Source: Jannaschia pohangensis
GTDB lineage: Bacteria > Pseudomonadota > Alphaproteobacteria > Rhodobacterales > Rhodobacteraceae
NCBI RefSeq assembly: GCF_900113875.1
Contig: NZ_FORA01000001.1
Coordinates: forward strand, 1,178,001 to 1,242,000
Reading direction: 5' to 3'
Length of the DNA: 64,000 nucleotides
Shown here in pieces: positions 52,880-61,159 of the stretch (position 1 is the first letter of the stretch; every line of letters starts with the position of its first letter). Position numbers and translations under genes: made by a program. The notes below the pieces were generated by a model that worked only from the letters and a program-made list of their open reading frames with translations, had not been told where the DNA came from and searched no databases.

Positions 52880-53686
52880 ATGAGACACGCGCTTCGCACC
52901 CTCGGCATCGCCGCAGCCGCCTCGCTTCTGGCCTTCGCCTCGCCCGCCACCGCCTGCGGCGAGGACACCGATTGCGCGGTCGAGGGCGGAACCTACCGCA
53001 TTCACCTGCCCGAAGGTGGCACGCCCGACGGGGCCATCTTCTTTGCGCACGGCTATCGCGGCACGGCCGGGGGCACGATGCGCAACGAACGTCTGGTCGG
53101 GCTTGCCGACGATCTTGACGTGGCGCTTGTCGCGCTGCAAAGCGCCGAGGAGGACTGGACGCTCCCCAATTCGCCGAATGCGGGACGGGTGCCGCAGCGC
53201 GACGAGGTGGCCTATGTCTTGCGCGTCAAGGACGACGTGGTGACCCGCTTCGGCATCGACCCGGACCGGATGCTCTTCGCCGGGTTTTCGGCGGGCGGCA
53301 TGCTCACCTGGACGGTGGCCTGTTCGGCGGGCGACGTGTTCTTTGCGTTCGTCCCGCTGTCCGGCACCTTCTGGAAGACGCCGCCCGACCGCTGCGATAC
53401 CGATGCCGCGATCACCCATTACCACGGCACCAGCGACACCGTCGTTCCCATCGAGGGCCGCGCCATTGGCCCGACACGGCAGGGCGACATGAATGACGTC
53501 ATCGCCATGTATCGCGCCGACCGCGGATTGTCGGCCCCCGTCCGGGTCGAGGCCACGGGCCTCGAGTGCACGCGCTGGCCCGGGCCGCCGGAACTCGGGA
53601 CCTATCTGGAATATTGCACCCACCCGGGCGGGCACCGGTTCTCCGTCGACTACATCCGCCGGATCTGGGAACGGGATTTGCCATAG
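52880..53686 (+). CDS. Secreted esterase of the PHB-depolymerase/feruloyl-esterase type
   Basis: A 268-residue alpha/beta hydrolase with a signal peptide (LRTLGIAAAASLLAFASPAT). The nucleophile elbow is MLFAGFSAGGMLTW (G-x-S-x-G), with FFAHGYRGTAGGTMRNERLV as the oxyanion region, an Asp near HYHGTSDTVVPIEGRA, and the terminal HPGGHRFSVDYI with the catalytic His. Substrates may be short-chain esters or polyesters. Starts with ATG 52880. Confidence 0.82.
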   Translation: MRHALRTLGIAAAASLLAFASPATACGEDTDCAVEGGTYRIHLPEGGTPDGAIFFAHGYRGTAGGTMRNERLVGLADDLDVALVALQSAEEDWTLPNSPNAGRVPQRDEVAYVLRVKDDVVTRFGIDPDRMLFAGFSAGGMLTWTVACSAGDVFFAFVPLSGTFWKTPPDRCDTDAAITHYHGTSDTVVPIEGRAIGPTRQGDMNDVIAMYRADRGLSAPVRVEATGLECTRWPGPPELGTYLEYCTHPGGHRFSVDYIRRIWERDLP

Positions 53687-53729
53687 GACCGGGACTGGAC
53701 CCGGCCCGCGACGCGCCTAGGTCCTGGTC

Positions 53730-54377
53730 ATGGAACATGCACTCATCATCGGGGCTTCGGGCGGCATCGGCGCGGCGCTGGCCGACCACCTGGCCCAAAG
53801 TCACAAGGTCACCCGCCTCAGCCGCAGCGCGGACGGCCTCGACATCACGGACCCTGCATCGGTCGCGCGGCACCTTGACGGCTTGGCGCCCGTCGACATC
53901 GCCTTCGTCGCGACTGGAATTCTGGCCCCCGACGGCGCGCAGCCGGAAAAGGCGCTCGATGCCATCGACGCGGGGGACATGGCGCGGACCTTTGCCGTCA
54001 ACGCCATCGGGCCGGCCCTGCTGCTGGCTGGCCTTGCCCCGCATCTGACCGACACCGCGCGTGTCGGCGTGCTGACCGCGCGGGTCGGGTCGATCGGGGA
54101 CAACCGGATGGGCGGTTGGTACAGCTACCGCGCCGCCAAGGCCGCCGCCAACCAGATCACCCATACCGCTGCCATCGAGATCGGACGCAAGCGCAAGCAG
54201 TCTGTCGTCGTCTCCCTCCATCCCGGCACGGTCGAGACGCCCTTCACCCAAGGCTACAAGGCCCCGAAGGTCAGCGCGTCCGAGGCCGCGGCCAATTTGG
54301 TCGGTGTTCTGACCGCGCTGACCCCCGCCGACACAGGTGGCTTTTTCGACTATGCCGGAGAAAGGATCGAATGGTGA
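53730..54377 (+). CDS. Short-chain dehydrogenase/reductase
   Basis: A 215-residue SDR. The NAD(P)-binding motif is IIGASGGIGAALADHLA, the catalytic region is WYSYRAAKAAANQITHTAAI (Tyr and Lys, Y-x3-K), and VSLHPGTVETPFTQG follows. Its stop overlaps the photolyase start. Substrate unknown. The tight pairing to a DNA-repair/light-sensing gene is notable. Confidence 0.88.
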   Translation: MEHALIIGASGGIGAALADHLAQSHKVTRLSRSADGLDITDPASVARHLDGLAPVDIAFVATGILAPDGAQPEKALDAIDAGDMARTFAVNAIGPALLLAGLAPHLTDTARVGVLTARVGSIGDNRMGGWYSYRAAKAAANQITHTAAIEIGRKRKQSVVVSLHPGTVETPFTQGYKAPKVSASEAAANLVGVLTALTPADTGGFFDYAGERIEW

Positions 54378-55906
54378 GCGATCCGCGCCTGATCCTTGTC
54401 CTGGGCGACCAGCTTTCGATGGACCTGAGCGCCCTGCGCGAGGGCAACCGCGAACGAGACACCATCGTCATGGCCGAAGTGCAGGCCGAGACGGATTACG
54501 TCCCCCATCACCCGCGCAAGATCGCCTTTCTGTTCGCTGCCATGCGCAAGCATGCCGTCGCGCTCCGCAAGGACGGCTGGACGGTGCGCTACACCCCGCT
54601 CGACGATGTCGACAACACCCATTCCATTCCGGGCGAACTGCTCCGCGCCGCCGAGGCCATGGGCGCGACCGAGGCCATCGCGACGGAACCCGGCGAATTC
54701 CGCCTGATCGCGGCGCTGGAGGACGCACCGATCCCCGTTCACATGTTCCCCGACGACCGCTTTCTGGCCAGTCACGCCGACTTCGAGGCCTGGGCCGAAG
54801 GGCGCAAGGAACTGCGGATGGAATGGTTCTATCGCGACATGCGGCGCAAGACCGGCCTGTTGATGGACGGCGACAAGCCCGAGGGCGGCAAATGGAACTA
54901 TGACCACGACAACCGCAAACCGCCCAAGGACGGCCTGAACCCGCCCGGCCCCCTGCGCCATGCGCCCGACAAGATCACCGAAGAGGCCATCGACCTGGTC
55001 CGGGCACGTTTCGGCAACCGCTATGGCAGTCTCGATGACTTCTGGTTTGCCACCGACCGAGAGGGGGCGCTGGCGTCGCTGGCTCATTTCGTGAAACACA
55101 GCCTGCCCACCTTCGGCGACTTTCAGGACGCCATGGTCAAGGGCGAGCCCTTCATGTTCCACGCCCTGCTGTCGCCCTATATCAACGCGGGTCTTCTTGG
55201 CTGGCGCGAGGTTTGCGAGGCGGCGGAGCAGGCGTGGAAGGACGGCGATGCCCCGCTCAATGCCGTCGAAGGCTTCATCCGCCAGATCATCGGCTGGCGC
55301 GAATACATCCGGGGCATCTATTTCCGCGAAGGACCAGACTATACGACCCGCAACGCCCTCGACCACAGCCGCGCCCTGCCCGAGTTCTACTGGACCGGGG
55401 ACACCGACATGGCCTGCGTCTCCGAGGCGGTGACGACGACCATGGATCAGGCCTATGCCCACCACATCCAGCGCCTGATGGTGACGGGCAACTTCGCCCT
55501 GCTGGCCGGTCTCGACCCGCATCAGGTGCATGAATGGTACCTGGTGGTCTATGCCGATGCCTACGAATGGGTCGAGGCACCCAACGTGATCGGCATGTCT
55601 CAATTTGCGGACGGCGGGGTGGTCGGCTCCAAACCCTATGTCTCGGGCGGCAACTACATCAACAAGATGTCGGACTACTGCAAATCCTGCGCCTATTCGG
55701 TCAGCCAGAAGGTCGGGGACGGCGCCTGTCCCTTCAACATGCTCTATTGGCATTTCCTCGACCGGCATCGTGACCGGTTTTCCGACAACCCGCGGATGGC
55801 ACAGATGTACAGCACCTGGGACAGGATGGACGAAGACCGCCGGGCCGAGGTGCTTGAGGGCGCGCAAAAGGTGCTCGATCGCCTGGATCAAGGCGCGCGC
55901 GTCTGA
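54371..55906 (+). CDS. FeS-containing bacterial photolyase/cryptochrome (FeS-BCP)
   Basis: A 511-residue FAD protein of the CryPro/FeS-BCP group, such as PhrB of Agrobacterium (a (6-4) photolyase) and CryB of Rhodobacter. LILVLGDQLSMDL begins the antenna-binding domain; IRQIIGWREYIRGIY, MVTGNFALLAGLDPHQVHEWY and VIGMSQFADGGVVGSKPY are FAD-domain features. The 4Fe-4S cysteines are Cys349, Cys437, Cys440 and Cys453, whose spacing (C-x2-C-x12-C) equals that recalled for PhrB. It overlaps the SDR stop, so translation is coupled. Repair versus signalling cannot be decided from sequence. Confidence 0.93.
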   Translation: MVSDPRLILVLGDQLSMDLSALREGNRERDTIVMAEVQAETDYVPHHPRKIAFLFAAMRKHAVALRKDGWTVRYTPLDDVDNTHSIPGELLRAAEAMGATEAIATEPGEFRLIAALEDAPIPVHMFPDDRFLASHADFEAWAEGRKELRMEWFYRDMRRKTGLLMDGDKPEGGKWNYDHDNRKPPKDGLNPPGPLRHAPDKITEEAIDLVRARFGNRYGSLDDFWFATDREGALASLAHFVKHSLPTFGDFQDAMVKGEPFMFHALLSPYINAGLLGWREVCEAAEQAWKDGDAPLNAVEGFIRQIIGWREYIRGIYFREGPDYTTRNALDHSRALPEFYWTGDTDMACVSEAVTTTMDQAYAHHIQRLMVTGNFALLAGLDPHQVHEWYLVVYADAYEWVEAPNVIGMSQFADGGVVGSKPYVSGGNYINKMSDYCKSCAYSVSQKVGDGACPFNMLYWHFLDRHRDRFSDNPRMAQMYSTWDRMDEDRRAEVLEGAQKVLDRLDQGARV

Positions 55907-56011
55907 TTTCACCGCCCATTTTCCACTGAGCGGCCTCAATTCCGCCCTGTAGCTGCGTCAGTTTCGATGCTGAGACTATCGAACACACCTCGTGTTGATG
56001 AGGAATGCGCC

Positions 56012-56686
56012 ATGAAACTTGACCGTCTGATGATCAAGACCGTCACCCGCCTTGCCAAAGGCGGCGTCGCCGGTTTGCGTCAAACCGCCGGATCGAAGGC
56101 CGACGCGGCCGACGAAACGAAGCCGGAAAAGAAGAAGGACGACGACCTTCGCGGATCGGGAAGCTGGGCCAATGAATGGTCCGGAGCGCGCAATGCCCTG
56201 TCGCGGGCGAAATCCCGCGCCCTGCCCGGCAAGCAGAAGGAGGTGTCTCGCGTGGTGACAACCAAGCCGCGCGTGCAGTCGCGCGTCCTGCCCAATGCCG
56301 ACCCGGTCCCCGAGGGGTCGGTCCACGTCAAGCCGCTGATGACGCCGATCCAGGCCAAGCTTTACAACTGGATCGCCGACCGGATCGAGGCCGAGGCGCC
56401 CGATTGCACCCTGCATGCCGGCGTGGCGGTTCAGGCCTTCCTGACCTCCGACATCGCGCATGAATTCCACGACCCGCTCAGCAATCTGATCGCCGATTAT
56501 GTCGTGGCCGATGGTCATGGTCGGCCCCTGATGGCCCTGCTGCGCGACAACAAGGTAACGCCGACGCGGCATCTGATCATGATCGACGCCCTGCTGGACG
56601 CAAATGTGCCCATCGTCGACATCCCCGAACGGCCGAGCGCCAAGGGACTTTGGGCCGACATCTCGCGCCATCTTCCCAAGCACTGA
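56012..56686 (+). CDS. DUF2726-like protein
   Basis: A 224-residue protein. The N-terminal third (ADAADETKPEKKKDDDLRGS) is charged and probably disordered; the C-terminal part (VKPLMTPIQAKLYNWIADRI, then LSNLIADYVVADGHGRPLMA) resembles the DUF2726 fold. GATGAGGA precedes the ATG. No clear nuclease triad. It resembles the protein at 33340 in outline. Confidence 0.55.
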   Translation: MKLDRLMIKTVTRLAKGGVAGLRQTAGSKADAADETKPEKKKDDDLRGSGSWANEWSGARNALSRAKSRALPGKQKEVSRVVTTKPRVQSRVLPNADPVPEGSVHVKPLMTPIQAKLYNWIADRIEAEAPDCTLHAGVAVQAFLTSDIAHEFHDPLSNLIADYVVADGHGRPLMALLRDNKVTPTRHLIMIDALLDANVPIVDIPERPSAKGLWADISRHLPKH

Positions 56687-56828
56687 GACGCGACGCCTTG
56701 CAAACAGGCCCTCGGGCTTGCGCGCGGGCGAACGATGTCCGGTCTTGCGCGGTGCGACCCCTTCGGCTAGCAAACCAGTGTCTCGCGGGAGGTCCGCGCG
56801 GCATTCAGAGTTTGCGGAGGTCGCAACC

Positions 56829-57932
56829 ATGGCACAGGCCAAACCCCGGACGCTGTCCGTCTATATCGGACGTTTCCAACCCTTCCACGACGGTCACCTG
56901 TTCGTTCTGAAGTCCGCGCTTGCGGTCTCGGACGCGACGTTGATCCTGGTCGGGAGCGCGTATCGCCCGCGCAGCTACAAGAACCCCTTCACCTATGCCG
57001 AACGCCGGTCGTTCATCCGTGCGGCCCTGCCCCGGGGCGGCGTCGATGCGGCGCGCGTCCACATCAGTCCACTGGTGGACACGCTCTACAATGACCGGGC
57101 CTGGGCATCGAACGTGCGGATCGCTGTCAACACGCAGCTGGCCCAACTCGGGTGGGACCGGCAGACGACCGAGGTCCGCCTGATCGGGTTCGAAAAGGAC
57201 ATGTCGTCCGCCTATCTGCGCTGGTTCCCCGAATGGCAGACCGACGCGGCGGAACCCTATCTGGTGCGCGGCGAGGTGTTGAACGCGACCGCCCTTCGGG
57301 ACGAGATCTTCTTTGGCGAAGGCCTGGAGTCGTCGGCCTGCACGGGCGAGGCGATTGCCACATGGCTGGCCGCCAACCCCGAGGCCGCCGATCTGGTCCG
57401 GCACGAGGGCGAATACGTGCGCGCCTATCGCGCCAAGGTCGCCGCGGCCGAAAGGGTCTTGGGCTATCCGATCCCGGCCAATGCCGCCGACGCGGTCGTG
57501 GTGAAATCCGGCCATGTCCTTCTGGTGGAGCGGCGCAACGCCCCCGGTCGCGGTCTCATGGCGTTACCCGGCGGGCACATCGGCCCGGACGAAACATCGC
57601 GCCAGGCCGTAGTGCGCGAACTCTATGAGGAAACGCATCTGTCGGTGCCGCGCCCCGTCATCGCCGCCTCGATCCGTGCGTCGCGGGTGTTCGACCACCC
57701 CGACCGGTCCGAACGCGGATGGGTCCGGACCGAGGCCTTCCTGATCGAGCTGGACGCCAAGCCGGGCCAACTCGACCGGATCAAGGGAGGCGACGATGCC
57801 GCCCGCGCCATCTGGATGCCCATTGCCGAGATCACGCCCGAAACGATGTTCGAGGACCATTTCGACATCCTTCAGGACCTGATCCCCGACATTCCCTTTG
57901 CCTACCGCTCGGTGCTGATGGCGCAAAGCTGA
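56829..57932 (+). CDS. nadM: Bifunctional NMN adenylyltransferase/Nudix hydrolase
   Basis: A 367-residue fusion. The N-terminal domain is a nucleotidyltransferase (VYIGRFQPFHDGHLFVLKSA, with the HxGH-type motif HDGH) that adenylates NMN to NAD. The C-terminal domain has a Nudix box (GGHIGPDETSRQAVVRELYE ... ETHL) and may hydrolyse ADP-ribose. It precedes the nicotinamide phosphoribosyltransferase gene by 86 bp, so the two form a salvage pair. Start MAQAKPRT at 56829. Confidence 0.93.
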   Translation: MAQAKPRTLSVYIGRFQPFHDGHLFVLKSALAVSDATLILVGSAYRPRSYKNPFTYAERRSFIRAALPRGGVDAARVHISPLVDTLYNDRAWASNVRIAVNTQLAQLGWDRQTTEVRLIGFEKDMSSAYLRWFPEWQTDAAEPYLVRGEVLNATALRDEIFFGEGLESSACTGEAIATWLAANPEAADLVRHEGEYVRAYRAKVAAAERVLGYPIPANAADAVVVKSGHVLLVERRNAPGRGLMALPGGHIGPDETSRQAVVRELYEETHLSVPRPVIAASIRASRVFDHPDRSERGWVRTEAFLIELDAKPGQLDRIKGGDDAARAIWMPIAEITPETMFEDHFDILQDLIPDIPFAYRSVLMAQS

Positions 57933-58018
57933 CGCATCTGCCCCGAGCGGCAGTCAAGACCCGGAGGCGGGAGGTCCGCCACCGGTATCCCCGTCCATTC
58001 GCCAAGGAGGCCCGGACA

Positions 58019-59449
58019 ATGAAAGACCAAGCAACCCCCTTCGTGCCGCAGGCATTCATGCCCGCCATCAACCCGATCGCCGATTGCGATAGCTACAAGC
58101 TGTCCCACGGGGCGCAATACCCCGAAGGCACGACTCACATCTCCAGCTATGCCGAGGCGCGAAAGGCCTGGGACGGGATCGAAGATGTGGTGTTCTTCGG
58201 CCTTCAGGCGGAACTTCTGAAACTGGCCGGTCAGGCCGTGACCCTGCCCATGGTCGAGGAGGGGGCGGAGATGGCCGCCGCCCACGGCCTGCCCTTCGAC
58301 CGCGCCATGTGGACCCGGGTGGCGACCGATCTGGGCGGCCGCCTGCCGGTACGTATCGACGCCCTGCCCGAAGGCACCGTCGCCCTCGTGGGCGTGCCGC
58401 TGTTCCGGGTGACCAACACGCAACCGGGCTTTGCCGCGTTGACTTCGTTCCTGGAGACCCGCCTGCTGCGCGCCACCTGGTACGGCACCACCGTGGCCAG
58501 CCTGTCGCGGCACGTCATGGGCGAGATCCGTACCCGGTTGATCCGCACCGACGGCAGCGACGACGGTCTGCCCTTCAAGCTGCACGACTTCGGCGCGCGG
58601 GGTGTCAGCAGCCTCGAGTCGGCGGCCATCGGCGGCGCGGCGCACCTTGTGTCGTCCATGGGCACCGACACGTTTCCGGCGCTGATGCTGGCGCGCAAGG
58701 TTTACGGCGCCGACATGGCAGGCTTCTCGATCCCTGCGACCGAGCACAGCGTGATGACCGCCCTGGGCGAAGCCGGAGAAGTGCAGCAGATGGAGCGGTT
58801 GCTCGACGCCAATCCGACCGGCCTCGTGGCCTGCGTGTCCGACAGCTATGACCTGTTCCGCGCCATCCGCGATTATTGGGGCGGGTCGCTGCGCGACAAG
58901 GTGCTGGCCCGTGACGGCGTTCTGGTGGTGCGCCCCGACAGCGGCGACCCGATGGAGATCGTGCCGCAGACCATCGAGGCGCTGATGACCGTCTTCGGGT
59001 CCGGGATGACGCCGCAGGGCTTCCGCCTGCTCAACCCGAAGGTACGGGTGATCCAGGGGGACGGCATCGACCGGCACTCGATCATCCGGATCATGGACCG
59101 CATGATCGAGCGGGGCCTCGCCATCGGCAACATCGCCTTCGGCATGGGCGGCGGTTTGCTGCAACAGGTGAACCGGGATTGCTTCGGCTTCTCGATGAAG
59201 GCCTCGGCCATCCGCATCGGCGGTGGCGACTGGCAGCCGATCTTCAAGGATCCGGTGACGGCGGGCGGGGCCAAGCGGTCGAAGAAGGGGGTGCAGGGCA
59301 CCTTCGTCAGCGACAGCGGCAAGATGGTCGCACGCCCGGCCGCCAACATCCCGCCGGGCGCGGATGCCCTCTTGCCGGTGTTCGAGGATGGTCGGCTGTT
59401 GCGCGTCCAGACCTTCGATCAGATCCGGGCACGGGCGCGTCTGACCTGA
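58019..59449 (+). CDS. nadV: Nicotinamide phosphoribosyltransferase (NAMPT-type)
   Basis: Makes NMN from nicotinamide and PRPP, the first step of direct nicotinamide salvage. The 476-residue enzyme shows NPIADCDSYKLSHGAQYPEG, KLHDFGARGVSSLESAAIGG, CVSDSYDLFRAIRDYWGG and VRPDSGDPMEIV, the NAMPT set. AAGGAGG stands before ATG 58019. This gene is patchily distributed in bacteria and is commonly paired with nadM, including in phages. Confidence 0.94.
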   Translation: MKDQATPFVPQAFMPAINPIADCDSYKLSHGAQYPEGTTHISSYAEARKAWDGIEDVVFFGLQAELLKLAGQAVTLPMVEEGAEMAAAHGLPFDRAMWTRVATDLGGRLPVRIDALPEGTVALVGVPLFRVTNTQPGFAALTSFLETRLLRATWYGTTVASLSRHVMGEIRTRLIRTDGSDDGLPFKLHDFGARGVSSLESAAIGGAAHLVSSMGTDTFPALMLARKVYGADMAGFSIPATEHSVMTALGEAGEVQQMERLLDANPTGLVACVSDSYDLFRAIRDYWGGSLRDKVLARDGVLVVRPDSGDPMEIVPQTIEALMTVFGSGMTPQGFRLLNPKVRVIQGDGIDRHSIIRIMDRMIERGLAIGNIAFGMGGGLLQQVNRDCFGFSMKASAIRIGGGDWQPIFKDPVTAGGAKRSKKGVQGTFVSDSGKMVARPAANIPPGADALLPVFEDGRLLRVQTFDQIRARARLT

Positions 59450-59460
59450 ATCGAAAAGAC

Positions 59461-59492
59461 CAAGGCCCGCGGCATCCCTGCCGCGGGCCTTG
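59461..59492. terminator. Bidirectional hairpin between nadV and the MORN gene
   Basis: A perfect 14-bp stem (59461-59474 and 59479-59492) with loop TCCC. On the minus strand it is followed by TCTTTTC, a fair terminator for the MORN gene; on the plus strand the tail is only weakly T-rich. Confidence 0.65.
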
Positions 59493-59516
59493 TTGATGTC
59501 TCAAATCTGGTCGGTG

Positions 59517-60974
59517 TCAGCCGTCGCTGCCGGCCGGGACGGGTGTCGAAGGCTCGGCCGCGCCTTCGGCGGCGGCGGGGCTTGCGGTTCCGACCGCGCG
59601 TTCGGCCAGGTCGCCGTTTTCCCACCGACCGGTTTCCACTTCGCCCGTGGCATAGCGCATGGTGCCCGGCCCCTCGCGACGACCGCCCCGGAACGACCCT
59701 TCGTAGATGTCGCCATTGGCATAGGTCGCGGTCCCTTCGCCGTCGATCTGACCGCCGATCCAGCCGCCAGTATATGAAAAGCCGTCGGCCATGGTGATCG
59801 ACCCCATGCCCTCGCGCTGACCGGCGATGAAGCCGCCCTCATAGACGGTGCCGTCGGCATAGGTCGCCTTGCCCTGCCCGTGGCGCAGCCCGTCCTGCCA
59901 TTCGCCTTCATAGCGGTAGCCATCCGAGAACGTCATCACGCCGAAGCCATGGTTCTGCGCGTTCAGGAAGCCGCCTTCATAGACCAGCCCGTTGGGATAG
60001 GTGGCGCGGCCCTCGCCGTTGATGACTCCCTCGCTCCAGCCGCCTTCATAGGTCGCGCCGTCGACATAGGTGATCTTACCCTGACCGTCGGCCAGATCGT
60101 CCTTGAACGTGCCCACATAGACCGAGCCGTCGGGATAGGTGACCTGACCATCGCCCTCAATCCGGCCCTCGACCCAGGCGCCGACATAGACATAGCCGTT
60201 GGTGCCGGTGAACGTGCCCTGGCCATGGCGCAGGTCGTTGTCGAAGGACCCTTCGTAAGTGTCGCCGTTGGCATAGACCACGCGGCCCTCGCCCTGGCGC
60301 TTGCCGCCCGACAGGCTGCCTTCATAGACGTCACCGTTGGCCTGCGTCAGCACGCCCTCGCCGTTCATCTGGCCGTTTTCCCAGGTGCCCGCATAGGTCA
60401 GGCCATCGGGCGTGCGCAACGTGCCGACACCCGAGCGGACGTTGTCGGACATGCCGCCTTCGTAGGTGGAACCGTCGGGATAGGTGATCCGCCCCTCGCC
60501 CTGCTTGACGCCCTGGACCCAGCCACCTTCGTAGCGATAGCCGTTCGGGGCTTCCATGATACCCTGGCCGTCGTGGATCGCATTGGTGAACGCGCCGGTG
60601 TACCGGGTGCCGTTGGCATAATCGGCCACGCCCTCGCCCTGGATGGCGCCGTCGACCCAATTGCCGGTATAGGTCGCCCCGTCGGCAAAGGTGATCGTGC
60701 CCTTGCCATTGGGCTCGCCCTTTTCGAACTCGCCCTCATAGACCGAGCCGTCGGCGAACTCCGCGCGGCCCAGGCCCAGGATCTCTCCCTCGACCCATTG
60801 GCCGGTGTAGGTATAGCCCGATGGCAAGGTATATGTTCCGGTGCCATGCTGGACCCCGTCGCGGAACGTGCCCTCATAGACACCGCCACCTTCGTATTGC
60901 TTGGTGACAACCTCTTGTGCGCCGGCCTGCCCCGCCAGCACCAACAGGACACTCGCCCCGATCAGCCACTTCAT
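59517..60974 (-). CDS. Secreted MORN-repeat protein
   Basis: A 485-residue protein with a signal peptide (MKWLIGASVLLVLAGQAGA, cleaved before Gln20) and 19 tandem 23-residue MORN repeats (residues 32 to about 468), each with a Y-x-G core such as VYEGTFRDG, TYTGQWVEG or TYEGGWSEG. The residue after the core alternates Phe and Trp through most of the array. MORN repeats form elongated beta structures and bind lipids or proteins. It has no enzyme domain. Expected to be periplasmic. A lower-case terminator-like hairpin lies past the stop. Confidence 0.9.
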   Translation of the reverse strand: MKWLIGASVLLVLAGQAGAQEVVTKQYEGGGVYEGTFRDGVQHGTGTYTLPSGYTYTGQWVEGEILGLGRAEFADGSVYEGEFEKGEPNGKGTITFADGATYTGNWVDGAIQGEGVADYANGTRYTGAFTNAIHDGQGIMEAPNGYRYEGGWVQGVKQGEGRITYPDGSTYEGGMSDNVRSGVGTLRTPDGLTYAGTWENGQMNGEGVLTQANGDVYEGSLSGGKRQGEGRVVYANGDTYEGSFDNDLRHGQGTFTGTNGYVYVGAWVEGRIEGDGQVTYPDGSVYVGTFKDDLADGQGKITYVDGATYEGGWSEGVINGEGRATYPNGLVYEGGFLNAQNHGFGVMTFSDGYRYEGEWQDGLRHGQGKATYADGTVYEGGFIAGQREGMGSITMADGFSYTGGWIGGQIDGEGTATYANGDIYEGSFRGGRREGPGTMRYATGEVETGRWENGDLAERAVGTASPAAAEGAAEPSTPVPAGSDG

Positions 60975-61159
60975 CCGCTCGCCCCCTTTGGGATTGTCGA
61001 TTGCCGCGAAGGCTATGCAAATCAGGCCTTCAGAGCAACGAGAGAACACAAAAGGGGATCGAAATATGGCAGACGGGCGACAGATTGCCGTCCTTTCCCC
61101 CGGCGCGCGGGCGCGCTAGGGGAAACCGAATGCCGCCCACGCCTGCCCCGGAGAGCCTG

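Noticed and set aside
59517..60974. Periodic DNA as a CRISPR or minisatellite
   Set aside because: The 69-bp period is the codon length of a 23-residue protein repeat with diverged DNA; no spacers.
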